DNA from: Excoecaria cochinchinensis
Taxonomy: Eukaryota; Streptophyta; Magnoliopsida; Malpighiales; Euphorbiaceae
Direction: 5' to 3'
DNA: 64,000 nt
NCBI GenBank assembly: GCA_947683425.1
Contig: CANTUQ010000078.1
Coordinates: forward strand, 3,908,001-3,972,000
Every line of letters begins with the position of its first letter. Position 1 is the stretch's first letter. The position numbers and the translations under genes were made by a program. Under the pieces are notes generated by a model, which was given only the letters and a program-made list of their open reading frames with translations, did not search any database and had not been told where the DNA came from. Positions 11,905-24,899 of the stretch are shown here, in pieces.

Positions 11905-14900
11905 TGTCACTATCCACTTAAGGCCATGACCGACACTAGAATTTAGGAAGGCTTAAGGCCACCAAAATTCGTAGCAAGCCTAACATTCCACGTAAATTCA
12001 TAAAAGCGATCAAAATAAATATGTTTAAAAATTTAAAGCTTACGAGAAAACAATAAATATAGTAGTACTGTGGATGTCTAGATTTATCAAATATTATAAA
12101 TCATGAGTTTAACAATTACGTCAACAAAGCCTGGGAGGTATGAATTTAGACTTTTGAACAAGGATTTAGAGGCTAACTAGAACTTGAAAAATAGATGAGG
12201 GGAGTCAGATATTCCTAAGTGAATTAATATCAAAAAGTACTTTAATTTCATATAATATATAAATAATATAAATATATACGCATGTGCCATGCAACAAATA
12301 ATCAAACAAATAGCAGAAGTGGACATGTAAGAACCCTAAACCGTAAATCAACTTATATTATCCAAGTGGGTCTCTTAAATCTAATGACTAGGGGGCCGAG
12401 AGCATAACTCAACAGAGCTTAACTGCTACACTCATTTATGTCTAACAAAATAACCATATCCATAGCTCGAGAACATTGCTCTATCGAGCATAACCACATC
12501 AAGTATATGATATATTACTAATGTGCACATGGCTCTTGTGTTACCCACTAGATGGCATGTTTTAGCATGTCCATTTATTTCATGCATATAAATGCACATA
12601 TCACAAGCAATAAAATGATATGCATAGTATCCATAAATATAAATGTGCCAACATTTGTACTTATGATGCATGTATATAGATATGTATAAGAATTAAAGTA
12701 CAATCTAATATTAACTCACATATTGAAGTAATTGAAATAAAGTCTACTATTGAGGTGTGGTCCCTTGTGTTCAAGAAGGATTATCTAAGTGAAAAGGATT
12801 TATTTAGAATATAATAATATTTAGAATATTTTAGGCCCGACATGCTTTACGAGAATTCTACCAAAAATTCAGCAGTCTCCTATGTTAAATGGACATCTCC
12901 CTATTTTAACATAAGGCTGAACCTTCTTGAAAAGCACTTCAATAATCTCAAGAAACAATACTAACTAGTCTTTCCAAAACTACAAAACATATACTAGCCA
13001 GTTCTTAATCGCACTTATTCGGATTTTCATTCGGTTCAATGAATTACAAAAATAGTAATGATATAATTTATTATTATTAACAATAGCAAAATCTTATTTT
13101 ATAGATATAAACACATTTATATATCCACATATTCTCAATTACTCAATTCTTCATAAATAATTTTTGTAGTTAATATTATTAACATAAATATCTTTATACA
13201 ATTAAATATGCAATTTACCAAAAATATTCCATTAATGAGCTTTCATTAATATTATACCTAAATTACCTCATAAGTTTCACAATGTGCTTAACTTATACAA
13301 CTAGTATAATATTGTGAGGCCCCAACTTGTACCCCAGTGGCTTTGAGCATGTTTGTGGTATGAATGTGGCTTTTTGTGTGTGTTTCGATCAAGTATGCGT
13401 GTGTAGGACGTGTTTGGTATTTTTATAGAAGTCTTGGTTAATATTATATTAATCTTAGGGACTTAATTGCATGTTTTAAGAAGTTTAGAGGGTCTATTTG
13501 TGTGATAGCTTTAATTATGTGGTTTGAGTGAGTTTTGAGAAGAAAAGAAGGATTAGAAAAGATATTTGCCAAATCCAACATAGATGAGTGATAAGTGGCT
13601 GGTTGGATGAAAAGAGAGAAAGGAGAGGATAAGGATGGCTTCATAAGCCAAGAGAGAGAACGTGAGAGAGAGTAGCAATTGCCCTCCTCTCTATCCTTTT
13701 CCAGGTTCCTCCTCCTCCTCCCTTGTCCCAAATTCATCCCCTAAGCTGCTGTGATTTTGATTGGTTTTAGCAAAGCTCTTCTTCCTCTTCTTTATTCTTT
13801 TCTTCTTCTTGCTTTCATGATTTGTAGTTGTATGTTGTGTTTGAGTGAGTTGTGTTGCTAGGTTGATTTGTTCAGAGGTTTCAACTAGAGAAGCAAAGGG
13901 GAAAGAAAAAGTGGGCGAAAGTGCTGTTAATTGAGCCTTAAAGAGCTTAGGAGCTAAGGTTTGAGATTTTATGTGAATTTGAATTAGTTTTGCTTTGAAT
14001 CATTGATATGGTAGAATGCTATGGGTTTGTGAAATTGAGATTTAAAGTGTGTTTATATGCATGTTTGAATTATGTTTTGTGATTTGGAGTAGAAATTGGA
14101 ATTAGAGGTAGAGTACGAAATTTTTGAAGTGACTTTGGGTGAAAATGTGATTTTAGTGTGTTTGAGCCTTTAACAGCTAATTTATCCATTTTTGCCATTT
14201 AGTCACTACCTTTGACTGTAAAACTTTGATAATGTGTTTGGAAGTATGGTTTAGTGGAACTGAGATGTTGTGTTGAAGTTCTTGGATTAAATGCATGAAT
14301 TTGGGGAAGTTTTGCTTGTGGAGGGTTGTATGGAAAAGAGGTAGAGAGTGATGCTCGGCTCTGTCACAAGCGCAATAGAGAGTTCCATGGCATGGATTTC
14401 ATCAGGATGTTCTCTATCGCGAGCACGAATGAGGCCTTCTAACCTTATGTCATGAGCGCGGCCTTGTGTGCAAGCATGACAGAGGCCGTCCAGTTTTTAG
14501 TCGCGAGCGCAACTGGTAGTCGTGAGCGCAACATATAACATATTTCACCTATGTTGCGATCGCAACTAAGGTCGCGAGCGTGAGCCTCATTTGTGCTATG
14601 AATGTTTATTGTTTGATGTACTTTGCATGGTTTCTCACTTATGATTTATATATGATTCAATGTATGAACTATAATATGTTATACCATGTAAGTCATAATT
14701 GAATTAATAGACTTAGCCTGCAATAGTCACGTTGTGGATAGATAGGCATGCCTATAGGATTCTGTTTCCTGCAGCCTATGCGCTTTTTTGGACCCTGATC
14801 AGGTCCCTATACGTTTGAATCCTTATGGATTCTTATGAATTGGATTTTTCTTAAGATCCCTATGCATTATTTTTTAAAAAAGAGAATATCTGTTTGTACC

Positions 14901-15376
14901 TACGGGTACCTATGCATTTACCCATTATCCACCACTTTGAGTTTACAGGCATAACTATATGTATGAATATGATATGGAATCATGTGAATTTATGAAATGA
15001 ACTAACAATAAATGTATAAAGTGAAGTTTATTATTTGATGAATCCAAGTTATGGTTTAAGCTTATAATGCTTTATTTGTATGTATGTGCCATGTGTATGT
15101 GAATTGCATTTGAAATCCACTATGAGTGGTCGTTCATCTCTTGTTTTCCCGACTAAGCCATTGTGCTTAGCACGGTGTGTTTCATCCGTGCAGGTGTGGA
15201 AGCGGTAGGAGATCTTGTGAGGACCAACCCGCAGCAGCCAAGGCCAACATAATAGGATGGGTTTTTGTTAGATGTTTAAGCTTTTGTAATTTGTAATCTC
15301 TAAACATAAAGTTTTGTATTGTAACCAGTTTTGTAATATATAATACTGGGATTTGTACTTATGTAAGTTTTGTAAT

Positions 15377-15535
15377 TGTGAAAGTGAGAATATATATTAT
15401 ACTTCAAATGGAAAATATACAGGTATTTATACAATGTACTAGGGCTAAATTAGAAAAAAATAAAATCCCTATAATTATGCTAAATCCCTATGATTATGCT
15501 AATCTACAGCTATATTGCAGCTATATTAGTTGACA
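15377..15535 (-). repeat. 3' LTR of the Copia element
   Basis: 159 bp, starting TGTGAAAGTGAG and ending TTAGTTGACA. It is nearly identical to 20411-20569. On the minus strand the purine-rich GAGGGGGAG directly precedes it. Confidence 0.95.
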
Positions 15536-15542
15536 CTCCCCC

Positions 15543-18500
15543 TCAAGCTGGAGCATAGATATTGATCATGCCCATCTTGTTACAATTATAGTCGATTCGA
15601 TTTCCAGGTAAAGCTTTAGTGAATACATCAACTAATTGACTCCCTGTTCTGACATATGAAGTTGAGATTGATCCATCTTCTAGCTTTTCCAGAGTGAAAT
15701 GACAGTCGACTTCTATATGTTTTGTTCTCTCATGAAACACAAGATTATTTGCAATATAAATAGCTGTTTGGTTATCACACCATAAGTTCATTGGTTTAGA
15801 CTGAACAAACCCAATCTCCCCAAGTAAATGACGTAGCCATATAAGTTCACAAGTAGTCTGTGCCATAGCTCTATATTCGAATTCTGCACTTGATCGAGAT
15901 ACAACACTTTGTCTCTTACTCTTCCAAGAAACAAGATTACCCCCAACAAAAACACAGTAACCAGTGGTAGATCGCCTGTCTGAAAGATCCCCTGCATAAT
16001 CTGCATCTATAAAACCTTCTATAATGTGGTGACCATGATTTCGATATAAGATGCCATGCCCTAGTGCGCCTTTCAGATATCTCAAAACATGTACAATAGC
16101 ATCCCAGTGTGAGGTTCTAGGAGATGACATAAACTGACTAACAACACTTACTGGAAAAGCAATGTTAGGACGAGTGATAGTAAGATAGTTCAACTTTCCC
16201 ACAATCTTCCTATACTTCTCAAGATTCTCAAACAAGTCTCCATCTTCAGCTTTAAGCTTCACATTTGGTATTATAGGCAAATCGCATGCTTTTGCCACAA
16301 TAAAACCAATATTATCTAATAAATCCAGGCAATATTTTCTCTGAGATAGATAGATCCCTTTATTACTGCGAGAAACTTCAATCCCTAAGAAATATTTCAA
16401 TGGTCCTAAATCTTTTGTTTGAAATTGAGTCCTAAGGAAAGCTTTCAACCTCGTGATCCCAGCTTCGTCACTTCCAGTTATCACTATATCATCCACATAC
16501 ACAACCAACAAAATGCACCCAGAACTAGATGATGTAAAGAACACTGAGTGATCATATGCACTTCTCTGTAGGCCAAATTCAATCACAACTGTACTGAATC
16601 TCCCAAACCAAGCACGTGGAGACTGCTTCAAACCATACAAAGACTTTCTTAATTTGCACACCTTCCCTGACTCCCCCTGAGCAATAAAACCAAGTGGTTG
16701 CTTTATGTAAACTTCTTCACTCAAATCCTCATGCAAGAATGCATTCTTTACATCAAGTTGATGTAATGACCAACCATAATTAGCAGCCTAGAAGATAAAC
16801 AATCGAACAGAAGAAAGTTTTACAACTGGAGAAAAGGTCTCCGAATAATCCACTCCATATGTTTGTGCATATCCTTTAGCAACCAATCGAGCTTTTAATC
16901 GAGCAACAGAACCATCAGAATTCATTTTAACAGTAAACACCCACTTACAACTAATGGCCTTTTTCTAAGAGGGTAAAGGCATAAGATCCCATGTACAATT
17001 CTTCTCTAAGGCCATCATCTCTTCTTTCATTGCGGTTAGCCAACCATCATGAGCTAAGGCTTCAGCAAGGGACGTGGGAATGGCAATAGAGTCTAAGGAA
17101 GCTACAAAAGACTTTGAGGAAGGAGATAAAGCATGGTAAGATACAAAAGAAGAAATAGGATAAGTACATGTTCGTTTACCTTTGCGAAGAGCAATAGGAA
17201 GGTCAAGGCTAGCATCTGGTTGAGATGGAGAATCTGAAGACGAAGTAGGAGGTGTCTCAATAGTATGGTGCATACGTCGAGAATAAACTTGACGAATAAC
17301 AGGTAGAGATAGAGGAGAAACAACATGTTCATTGACAGTATAAATAAGAAAATCGTCCCCTGAATCACTAGAGAGCGAAGGAGAGGATATAGGAGAACCA
17401 AAGAAAGGTGTATGCTAAAAAAATGTAACATCAGCAGATACTAAATAACGACCTAAAGAAGGAGAGTAACAACGATACCCTTTTTGTTCTCGAAAGTATC
17501 CCATAAAAACACACTTAAGAGATTTAGGATCTAATTTTTAAACTTGAGGTCGCATATCTTGAACAAAACAGGTACTCCCAAAAATTCGAGGAGGAAGATG
17601 AAATAGCGTAGATGAGGGAAAAAGAAGATAATACGGAATCTGCCCGTCAAGAACCGAAGAAGGCATTCTGTTGATAAGAAAACAAGTAGTGGAAACAGCA
17701 TCGATCCAAAAGATTTTAGGAACCTGCATATGAAACATTAGAGCCCGAGCAACTTCTAATAAGTGACGGTTATTCCGCTCAGCTATACCATTTTGCTGAG
17801 GGGTAACAATTCAAGAAGACTGATGAATAATGCCATGCTGAGAGAGATAAGATTTAAAAGAGTGGGAAATATATTCTTTAGCATTATCACTTCTCAAAAT
17901 ACAAATAGATTTATTGAATTGAGTTTTAATTTAAGCATGAAAGGAACAAAATATAGTAAACAACCCATAACGCGATTTAATAGGATAAAGCCAAATAACT
18001 CGAGAATAATCATCAATACATGTCACAAAATAGCGAAAACCAAGTGTGGAAGTAACAGGACAAGGATCCCATACATCAATATGAACTATGGAAAAAGAAG
18101 ACTCAACACGTTTATTTAGTCTAGGAGAATAAGATACTCTATGGTGTTTAGCAAATTGACAAGCTTCACACTCTAAAGTAGATTCCCGTTTAAGAATAGG
18201 ACATAACTTTGTAAAATTGAAAGAGGAGGATGACCAAAACGACAATGAAGCTGCAAAAGAGAAGACGAGCTTGTGCACGCAATGGATCGAGGTATAAGTC
18301 CAGAAGATGATTCAAGAGCATACAAGCCATTCACCAGACACCCTTTACTAAGAATCTACTTCGTCCCAAGATCCTGAAAAAGGCAATAATTGGGATAGAA
18401 AATAACACAGCAGTTAAGATTTTGGGTAATTTGGCTAACAGATAATAAGTTAAAGGGAAATGATGATAAACATAAAATAGATGATAATGGAAGAGAGTTT

Positions 18501-19665
18501 ATTGGGTTTGCTATCCCATGTCCAATTACAGAAGTAGTAGATCCATTCGCCAAAGTAACACAAGGTAAATTATCAGTAGAAGTGAAAGAAGAGAGAATAC
18601 CTGTGTTGTCAGTCATATGATCAGTAGCACCTGAGTCAATAACCCAACTTCGAGATGAGATGGAAAGACAAGCAGTGGGATAACCTGTATTAACCAAAGC
18701 TGATATCCCAGAAGATAACTGTTGTGAATCATCAGTGGCAGTTAAACGAGCATACTCATCCGCTGAAATGGTGACAGATGGCTATGGAATTGGTAGGATG
18801 CCATCCTAAGTAGCTACATTTGCAAATTTTTTATTATTCATTTGTCCTGAGTTCTTGGGAGGCTTTCCATGCAACTTCCAACAATTCTTTTTTATGTGCC
18901 TTTAGCCCCACAATAATGACATGTACGGGAGTTACTACTATTTCCAAAAAAGGAACCACTATTATTTCCACCTTTACCTCCGCGATTACTATTCTAAGCA
19001 TTAGTGACCAAAGCCATTGTATTATTGGGCACCATACCAGAATGCAAGTCACCATCTTTATAAACTCGAAGCAACCTAGCATAAACCTCAGTAAAAGAAG
19101 GAAGTGACTCTCCAGTTAGTAATTGTGTGCGTGCCACATCATATTCAGAACCCAACCCTGCTAAGAAACACTGTACCACTATCCGAGCCTCTTGTTCTTG
19201 CATTTGTTTAATGTCAGCAACAATAGGAAACATAGCCCACTTTTCTTCAAAAGCTTGTTTCACTTCAGTATAATACTAGAATAGAGAGCGACCTTTTTGC
19301 TCGGCTCGATAAATTTTCAGCAATAAATCATGGACACGAGACATATCTTGTTTGCAAGCATACAAAAATTCCAGATATTCCCATAGTTCTTTTACACTCT
19401 CATAGTGACTCACAACATCATCAACAGTGGGATCTAAAGTATTCTAGATTTGATTAAACAACTTATAATCCTCCATTAACCATTTCTTTTGATTAATCGG
19501 TGGATTACTAGTTAAATGATCCTCTAAATCTACACTAGTCACAAATCTGCGAATAGTTCTTTTCCATTGTGCATAATTATTACTTCCAGTCAATTTCCTA
19601 TCCGTAATTTTAGAAGACCCAAACATATTTTCAGTAATTGTCTTCTTATCACTACTCTTAGCCAT
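15543..19665 (-). pseudogene. Copia gag-pol polyprotein relic
   Basis: Read on the minus strand in Ty1/copia order. gag (19665-18810) starts MAKSSDKKT, has the copia gag segment KLTGSNNYAQWKR and a zinc knuckle CHYCGAKG that falls out of frame by one base. The protease (18697-18356) keeps WVIDSGATDHMT. The integrase (about 18278-17540) has the CEACQFAKHHR binding region, HIDVWDP, IDDYSR and TPQQNG...NRHLLEVARA. Reverse transcriptase (about 17000-16100) has YIKQPLGF, LYGLKQSPRAWF and the catalytic YVDD at VYVDDIVITGS. RNase H (about 15990-15543) has SRSSAEFEYRAM and DVFTKALPG. At least two frameshifts (near 18900 and near 18300) and several stops (for example 19441, 17930, 17535 and 16962) disable it. 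The longest intact piece, 16736-15543, covers reverse transcriptase and RNase H in 397 codons. Confidence 0.9.
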
Positions 19666-20398
19666 TTAAATTAATCGCAAATAAACTTGTTTAATGAATT
19701 TAGCAGATAATGCAGCAAATAAAATTCAATATACCCAGCGTAAATTAACACCCAAAACTTTTCAATCAATTATTTAGGAAAATAAATGACGAAATTAGAA
19801 CCTCAACCGAAGTGAGCAGCACTGTGCAAGGAGTGAGCAGACCTGGCGTTGATATGTGGAAGAAGCAAACACCCTCAACCAGAGGAGATCACCCCACGGT
19901 GACACCGAATCCAGGCCGAAAATAACAGGGCGATGTCGGAGATGAAGTCGGAGGTCCAACCGATAAGCCACGCGCGCCCACTCACCAGCGAGTGAGGAAG
20001 AGCAGTGAGATTGGAGCGGCGTGTGAGGCCCACTCGCGGCTCCGATGGTCACCGAAAAAAGGTGGAATGGCCGGAATTACGGAGGCGCTCCTCCCTGAGG
20101 TGGTGGTGAGGTAAACTAATCACTAGAAGACGTGACCCTAAGAAGCAGAATTGTGAGGAAGAGCAGTGAGCTTCGAACGGCGCGTGAGATCCACTAGCGG
20201 CTTCGATGATCACCGAAAATTGCGCAGAGACCAGACTGATGGAGGCGAACCTCCCTATGGTGTTGGTGAGGGAAGTTAGTCACCAGAAGTCGTGACCCTA
20301 AGAAATAGAATGGGATCTTCAAACCGAGATTAAAAAATCAGAGGTAGAAATCTAATAGCGACGAGAGGAAATCGCAAACCTCAAATAAGAACCCTAAG

Positions 20399-20410
20399 GC
20401 TCTGATACCA
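20399..20410 (-). other. Primer-binding site, tRNA initiator Met type, Copia element
   Basis: TGGTATCAGAGC on the minus strand directly abuts the right LTR at 20411. This is the standard plant Copia primer site. Confidence 0.95.
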
Positions 20411-20569
20411 TGTGAAAGTGAGAAAGTATATTCTACTTCAAATGGAAAATATACAGGTATTTATACAATGTACTACGGCTAAATTAGGAAAAAATAAAAT
20501 CCTTATAATTATGCTAAATCCCTATGATTATGCTAATCTACAGCTATATTGCAGCTATATTAGTTGACA
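20411..20569 (-). repeat. 5' LTR of the Copia element
   Basis: 159 bp with the same ends as 15377-15535, followed by the target duplication GTAAT. Confidence 0.95.
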
Positions 20570-21677
20570 GTAATGTTTCCAGTTTTGTAATTTGTAAGAC
20601 TCGAATTTGTATATATGTAAGGATTGTTTTGCAATACAACTTAGCAATGTATATTTTTGTATATGAATGAATGAGTTTTGAAAATTTCAGTTTGGTTTAA
20701 GATTGGTATTCCTCCGAATGAGATGTATGCGAAAGAAAATTTTATTAACCCGATTCTGTTATTTGTATTTGAAAGTATGTACGGTTATGCATGTGATATA
20801 TTGATTGCATTCGGCATGCTTTGTTTCTGTTTTAGCAACCCTTACCTATCGAGGCACTCACTTCTTTATGTAGGGTGAGCTTCCCTACATATAGGTAAGG
20901 GGTGTTACAAATGTAATCAATTATAATATATAAAATGTTAAATAATATAGTTATAATTTATCTGAAAATTCACAATTAATTCATCGAACTTCTAAATAAA
21001 AATCCAATTGCACCATTAATCTTAGAAAATTAAGGGAAAATTCTGTTCAAAATAGTTCACAGAAATATTCTCTTGCTGGTCATTGAATTTTTTCGATAAG
21101 CACTATTTTTAGTGTATGAAGTACCAAATTAAAGCTTGGGGAGAGATGATTCTAACCTTGTGATTTTCTCTAGCAATGGTAGTCGAAATAGGTCAGAAAA
21201 TACAAAAATGGTGTGACTCTAGCGAGCTCCGTTCACCACCTTTTGGGCTTTATTGTATAATTTTGGACTCCTCCCTACTTGTTTTTCATTGTAGAATTTG
21301 AATATGTCCTCCAATTATGCACAAAAACTCTTGAATATTAAGAATAAGGGAAAAACAAATTTAAAAGTATCCTTACCTCAAAATGTGGTCCATTTTTCAA
21401 GAAACTAATACTTCTATGATCTTTAAAAGGTTCAAAATACTAGAAAATGACCAATGACTTGCCTGATATGGTTGAGAAATGGAGAAGATACTAGAGAGTG
21501 AAAATGAAGTTTAGAGAGAAATAAAAGAGAGAAGAAAATGCAGGAGAGAGAAAGAAAGGGTAGGGAAAATATGCAGATTTTTGCAATTTGATTTTAAAAT
21601 TTCTGATTTTTTTTGAAAAAAAAACCGAGCCTTAAAATGTGGGCCTCAACTCAACTAAAAATGGGCTTTACAAGTTT

Positions 21678-23435
21678 CAAGAGGATGTCTATTTTTTCTT
21701 TCAACCACTCCATTTTGCAAAGGTGTATCAACACATGATTATTAATGAAAAATTCTATGTTGAGTCATATAAGCCTAAAATGATTATGAAAAGTATGCTT
21801 TGGCATTATAAATCCTCAATATACGTAAATTAACATTAAATTGAGTCTTAATTTCAACACAAAAAGCAGAAAAATAAGAAAACAACTCAGTATGGTTCTA
21901 CATAAAATAAATCCAAGTCATTCTAGAAAAATCATTCACAAAAACAACAAAGTATTTAAATCCTATTTTGGACACAATAGGACATAGCTTCTAAACATTC
22001 GAATGAACAAATTCAAAATCAATCTTAACTCGTTTATTAACTCTAGGACATAATGAGCTACGGTGGTGTTTTGCAAAATGACGAGACTCATAATCCAATG
22101 ATGAAACATCATAAAACTATGGACATAGTTTCTTCAAAGTAGGTAGAGAAGGATGTCCCAATCGACAATGTGCTTCAAAAAAGAGGTAACACTAGACAAG
22201 CAATAGAATGAGGTACCCATAAATCCAGAATGTAAAGACCATCAGATACATGTCCTTTAATAATAATATGCTTCGTCTTAAGATCTTGAAAAAGACAATG
22301 ATTTGGAAAAAAAAAAAGAGATGTAACACTTTAGGACTTTGGTGAGTTTGCTTATAGAAATCAAATTGAAAACAAGATTAGGTAAGCTTAGCACTGAAGA
22401 TATAGTGCTAGAGGAAGTGGGTTTAATAATTCCAAAACCCTTAACATTATAAATCGATCCATCAGGTATTTTTACAAGAGGAGATACTTTATATGACTGA
22501 AAGGTAGAGAATGTATGGGGATTACCTGTCATATGATCCGTGGCACCTGAACCAATGACCCATTTATATGAGAAAAAATACATGTTTTACCTGAATTAAC
22601 AATAATAGTAACCAAAGTAGATTCTTTCATAAAATCTTGAAATTAAGCATATTCATCAGTTCAGATAATGAGAGATTTCTTAGAAGATGAACTAGATGTT
22701 AACAATGTTGGCAGTTTGAGTTATTGATTGCGATTTACAGTTTCTTATAATACTGCTATGTGTTCCAGGTTCCTTGTAGTAATAGCACATAATTGTTGCT
22801 AAAGTCATGATTTCTTGTAACATTTCCTCTCCTATTATTCTTCTTCCTAACATTTTTTCCCTTCCTTTAACAACTAGCACTCTAGATTGCTGAGCAGGCT
22901 GAATATTCTTCTTTGTCCGTAACAAGCTATCGAAAACATCCTATAAAGTAATGAGTTCAAGGCTAGAAAGGATTTCAGATTTGGCTGTCTCAAATTCTAA
23001 AGAGAGATTGCCCAAAAAACTCATGATAGCCATTTGTTCCCTCCAAGTTTGTAGCTTTTTAATGTCTATGTAAGAGGCAAAAAGACATTTAGATTTGCAT
23101 ATATTTTACTGAATTCCATCAAATGAGCTTAATAGACTTGCTCTCATTAGCCATATTAAATTCCAATGATAATAATCGAAGGGAATAAACCATAAAAAAA
23201 ACACTAGAACCCACCAGCAAATATCACAAGTACTAAATAGCAACAAAATAGGATTCAAGATAAAAAAAAAATCTAACTGAAGACAACAACGACACCTCAA
23301 GAAAGCTAGAAGATTCTAGGAATATTACCCTCCCCTCAACTAAAGATGGCAATAGCTCCTTAAGGAAGAAAAGCTAAAAGAAAAAAAATATCCAAAAACA
23401 GAAATAATACTTGAAGATAGAGAAGAGAGTGATAC
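21678..23435 (-). pseudogene. Old Copia element, gag, protease and integrase N-terminal part
   Basis: Minus-strand fragments. 23160-22690 is the gag C-terminus with a damaged zinc knuckle (CYYYKEPGTHSSIIRNCK). 22583-22278 is the protease region, reading WVIGSGATDHMTGN, where functional copies have Asp in place of the first Gly of GSGA; the catalytic Asp is therefore lost. About 22270-21680 is the integrase with CxxxH-type debris and the intact phrase CVDTPLQNGVVERKNRHPLE. It continues at 11904 after excision of the inserted LTRs. The right end at 23435 is where the 3.5-kb LTR element inserted. Confidence 0.8.
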
Positions 23436-24291
23436 TGATGCGGAACCCCAAGGCTAAAGAACCTGAAACCCCTTGAACATACAATATGGCATGAACATGA
23501 ACAAGAATAAACCCCCAATCTAAAGAACCCCTAAACAACTATGTGAATGGAAACGCTTATAATAGATTGATTTAAAACATAAGAACAGAATTCGCCACAA
23601 AGTAAATACCTTGATAAGAATTAAAGTTCTTGATGCAAAAGAAGAAGATAAACAATCCTCTCCAATGAAGAATTTGGCCAAGCCAAATAAAAGTCTCAAA
23701 ATATCATAATCTCCAAGTCTGAATTACAAATTCGTTTTTGAGGAGTATTTATACTCACTTAAGCTAATAAAAACCCTAATTAATCAAATAGGCCTTAAAA
23801 CATGGGCCTTACACTAAGATAACTAAAGCCCACACTAATTAACTTAAAATTCAGCCCAAAAAGCCTAAAAAGAACTAATTAAATGAGCCCAAGCTAATTA
23901 AAGCCCATCTCACTTAAATAAGCCCAAAAGAATAAGTTAAGGCCTAACATATTACAAATAATCAAATGAAAATAATAAATAAAAGCCTAAACTAAAAGCC
24001 CAAATAAATCAGCCCCTTAATCCACCAATTAGCACATGCATTGCACATGCTCTGACTCACATGAATAGCACATGTCAAGGTCACATGATCGGCATATGTC
24101 AAGTGTCACATGACCTGCACATGTTAAGTCGTCACATGACTAGCACATGTCCATCTTCAATTTGGCTTCTTCATAAATTTGGCCCACGGACTTCCTTTAA
24201 GCCTTCTTTAACTTCTCCAAATTTGATCTCCATGAGTATGAACTTCCATTGTTTATAATCTTGAAATATTGACCCCCCTGTGCACGCATCA
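23436..24291 (-). repeat. 3' LTR of the 3.5-kb non-autonomous element
   Basis: 856 bp. Positions 24030-24150 contain four to five copies of a short word built on tcacatgac/gcacatgt. The 3' end of the element's ORF reads into this LTR. Confidence 0.95.
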
Positions 24292-24899
24292 TTCCCTCCC
24301 TCTTTAGAAAAGATTCGTCCTCGAATCTTCGTCTTGTTCAAGTTGGGAATTGACACTTGTAGAATAAATTCATCTTCATATAAGATCTTCTGAATTGGTG
24401 GAAATAAAATGAATGCTTCTTCAGCTGAGGACTCATCATGTTCCTGCAATTTAACATGAAAACTAGGCAAAACATGGTTAGTCTTTAATATAATCTTTTC
24501 ATTCTTATCATTATTATCTTCACTTTCCACGTTCAATTCAACCTCCTTAAGAACTGTAGGGTCAATTATAACATGCTGATCTTCTATCTCAATTACACAA
24601 ACACCCTTCTGTTCACTCAAAGCAACATCTTCTCTTTCAATTATGTTTTCCTTTTCACTCAACACAACATCTTCATCACATCCACTTATTTCTTCCTCAT
24701 TTACAACTTCATCAGCATATAAGTCTATACCATCTCTTTCAGCTTCACAAACAATTTCGTTGACAATAACTTCCTCTTCTTTCTTTCTTTCCTCTTGTCT
24801 TATATATGTACTTACTAGTCTAGAAAGTTGTTTAAACTGTAACTCAAAATCTTTAAGATTTTTATCCAACAACTTAGCATCCTTCTTCAACTCATTCAA
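24171..24899 (-). CDS. Uncharacterised acidic, coiled-coil-like ORF of the non-autonomous LTR element
   Basis: 242 codons from ATG at 24899, intact. The N-terminal 45 residues look helical and coiled-coil forming (MNELKKDAKLLDKNLKDFEL, then FKQLSRLVSTYIRQEERKK). The middle is strongly acidic with repeated Glu/Asp/Val/Ile stretches (EDVALSEQKG, ESEDNNDKNEK). The last 40 residues are encoded inside the LTR and are basic and aromatic. I recognise no gag, protease or polymerase motif. It could be the tail of a degenerated gag or a captured host segment. The run into the LTR suggests that the stop codon, and perhaps the poly(A) site, is supplied by the LTR. Whether it is translated cannot be seen. 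Confidence 0.45.
   Translation of the reverse strand: MNELKKDAKLLDKNLKDFELQFKQLSRLVSTYIRQEERKKEEEVIVNEIVCEAERDGIDLYADEVVNEEEISGCDEDVVLSEKENIIEREDVALSEQKGVCVIEIEDQHVIIDPTVLKEVELNVESEDNNDKNEKIILKTNHVLPSFHVKLQEHDESSAEEAFILFPPIQKILYEDEFILQVSIPNLNKTKIRGRIFSKEGGNDACTGGSIFQDYKQWKFILMEIKFGEVKEGLKEVRGPNL

Larger units (their letters stand above)
15377..20569 (-). mobile_element. Complete but decayed Copia (Ty1/copia) retrotransposon, 5193 bp, TSD GTAAT
   Basis: Two 159-bp LTRs (15377-15535 and 20411-20569) with TGTGAAAGTG...TAGTTGACA ends flank a gag-pol region on the minus strand. GTAAT is duplicated exactly at 15372-15376 and 20570-20574. The primer-binding site (tRNA initiator Met) adjoins the right LTR, and a purine tract GAGGGGGAG (minus, 15536-15544) adjoins the left one. 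It inserted into solo LTR B. The LTRs differ at only a few positions, so it is the youngest layer of this nest, yet its coding region already carries many stops. Confidence 0.95.
13313..20909 (+). repeat. Solo LTR B nested in LTR A, interrupted by a Copia element
   Basis: It begins TGTGAGGCCCC at 13313 and ends ...GGGGTGTTACA at 20909. The flanks are AATAT (13308-13312) and AATGT (20910-20914), a TSD with one mismatch. Without the Copia insertion it is about 2.4 kb. Positions 14341-14600 hold a CpG-rich tract with repeated tcgcgagcgc-type words. Reverse-complemented, it is related to the LTR fragments at 44137-50010 and 53246-55127: all share the TGTAACACC edge and a phrase like CTATAGGCATGCCTAT beside TATCCACxACTCGA. 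No second LTR or internal coding region of this family is present. Confidence 0.65.
11905..21672 (-). repeat. Solo LTR A in the old Copia element, itself interrupted (TSD AGTTT)
   Basis: The left edge TGTCACTATCC starts at 11905 after AGTTT (11900-11904). The right edge ...GGGCTTTACA ends at 21672 before AGTTT (21673-21677). Removing the nested block 13313-20914 leaves an LTR of about 2.17 kb (11905-13312 plus 20915-21672). Only one LTR is present, so the original retrotransposon was reduced to a solo LTR by recombination between its ends. The target is the integrase coding region of the old Copia element, whose reading frame is recovered across the junction. Minus polarity is inferred from a donor-like ggtaag (minus) near 21372-21377. 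The ORFs at 12432-12671, 13444-13737 and 21639-21833 are not genes. Confidence 0.7.
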
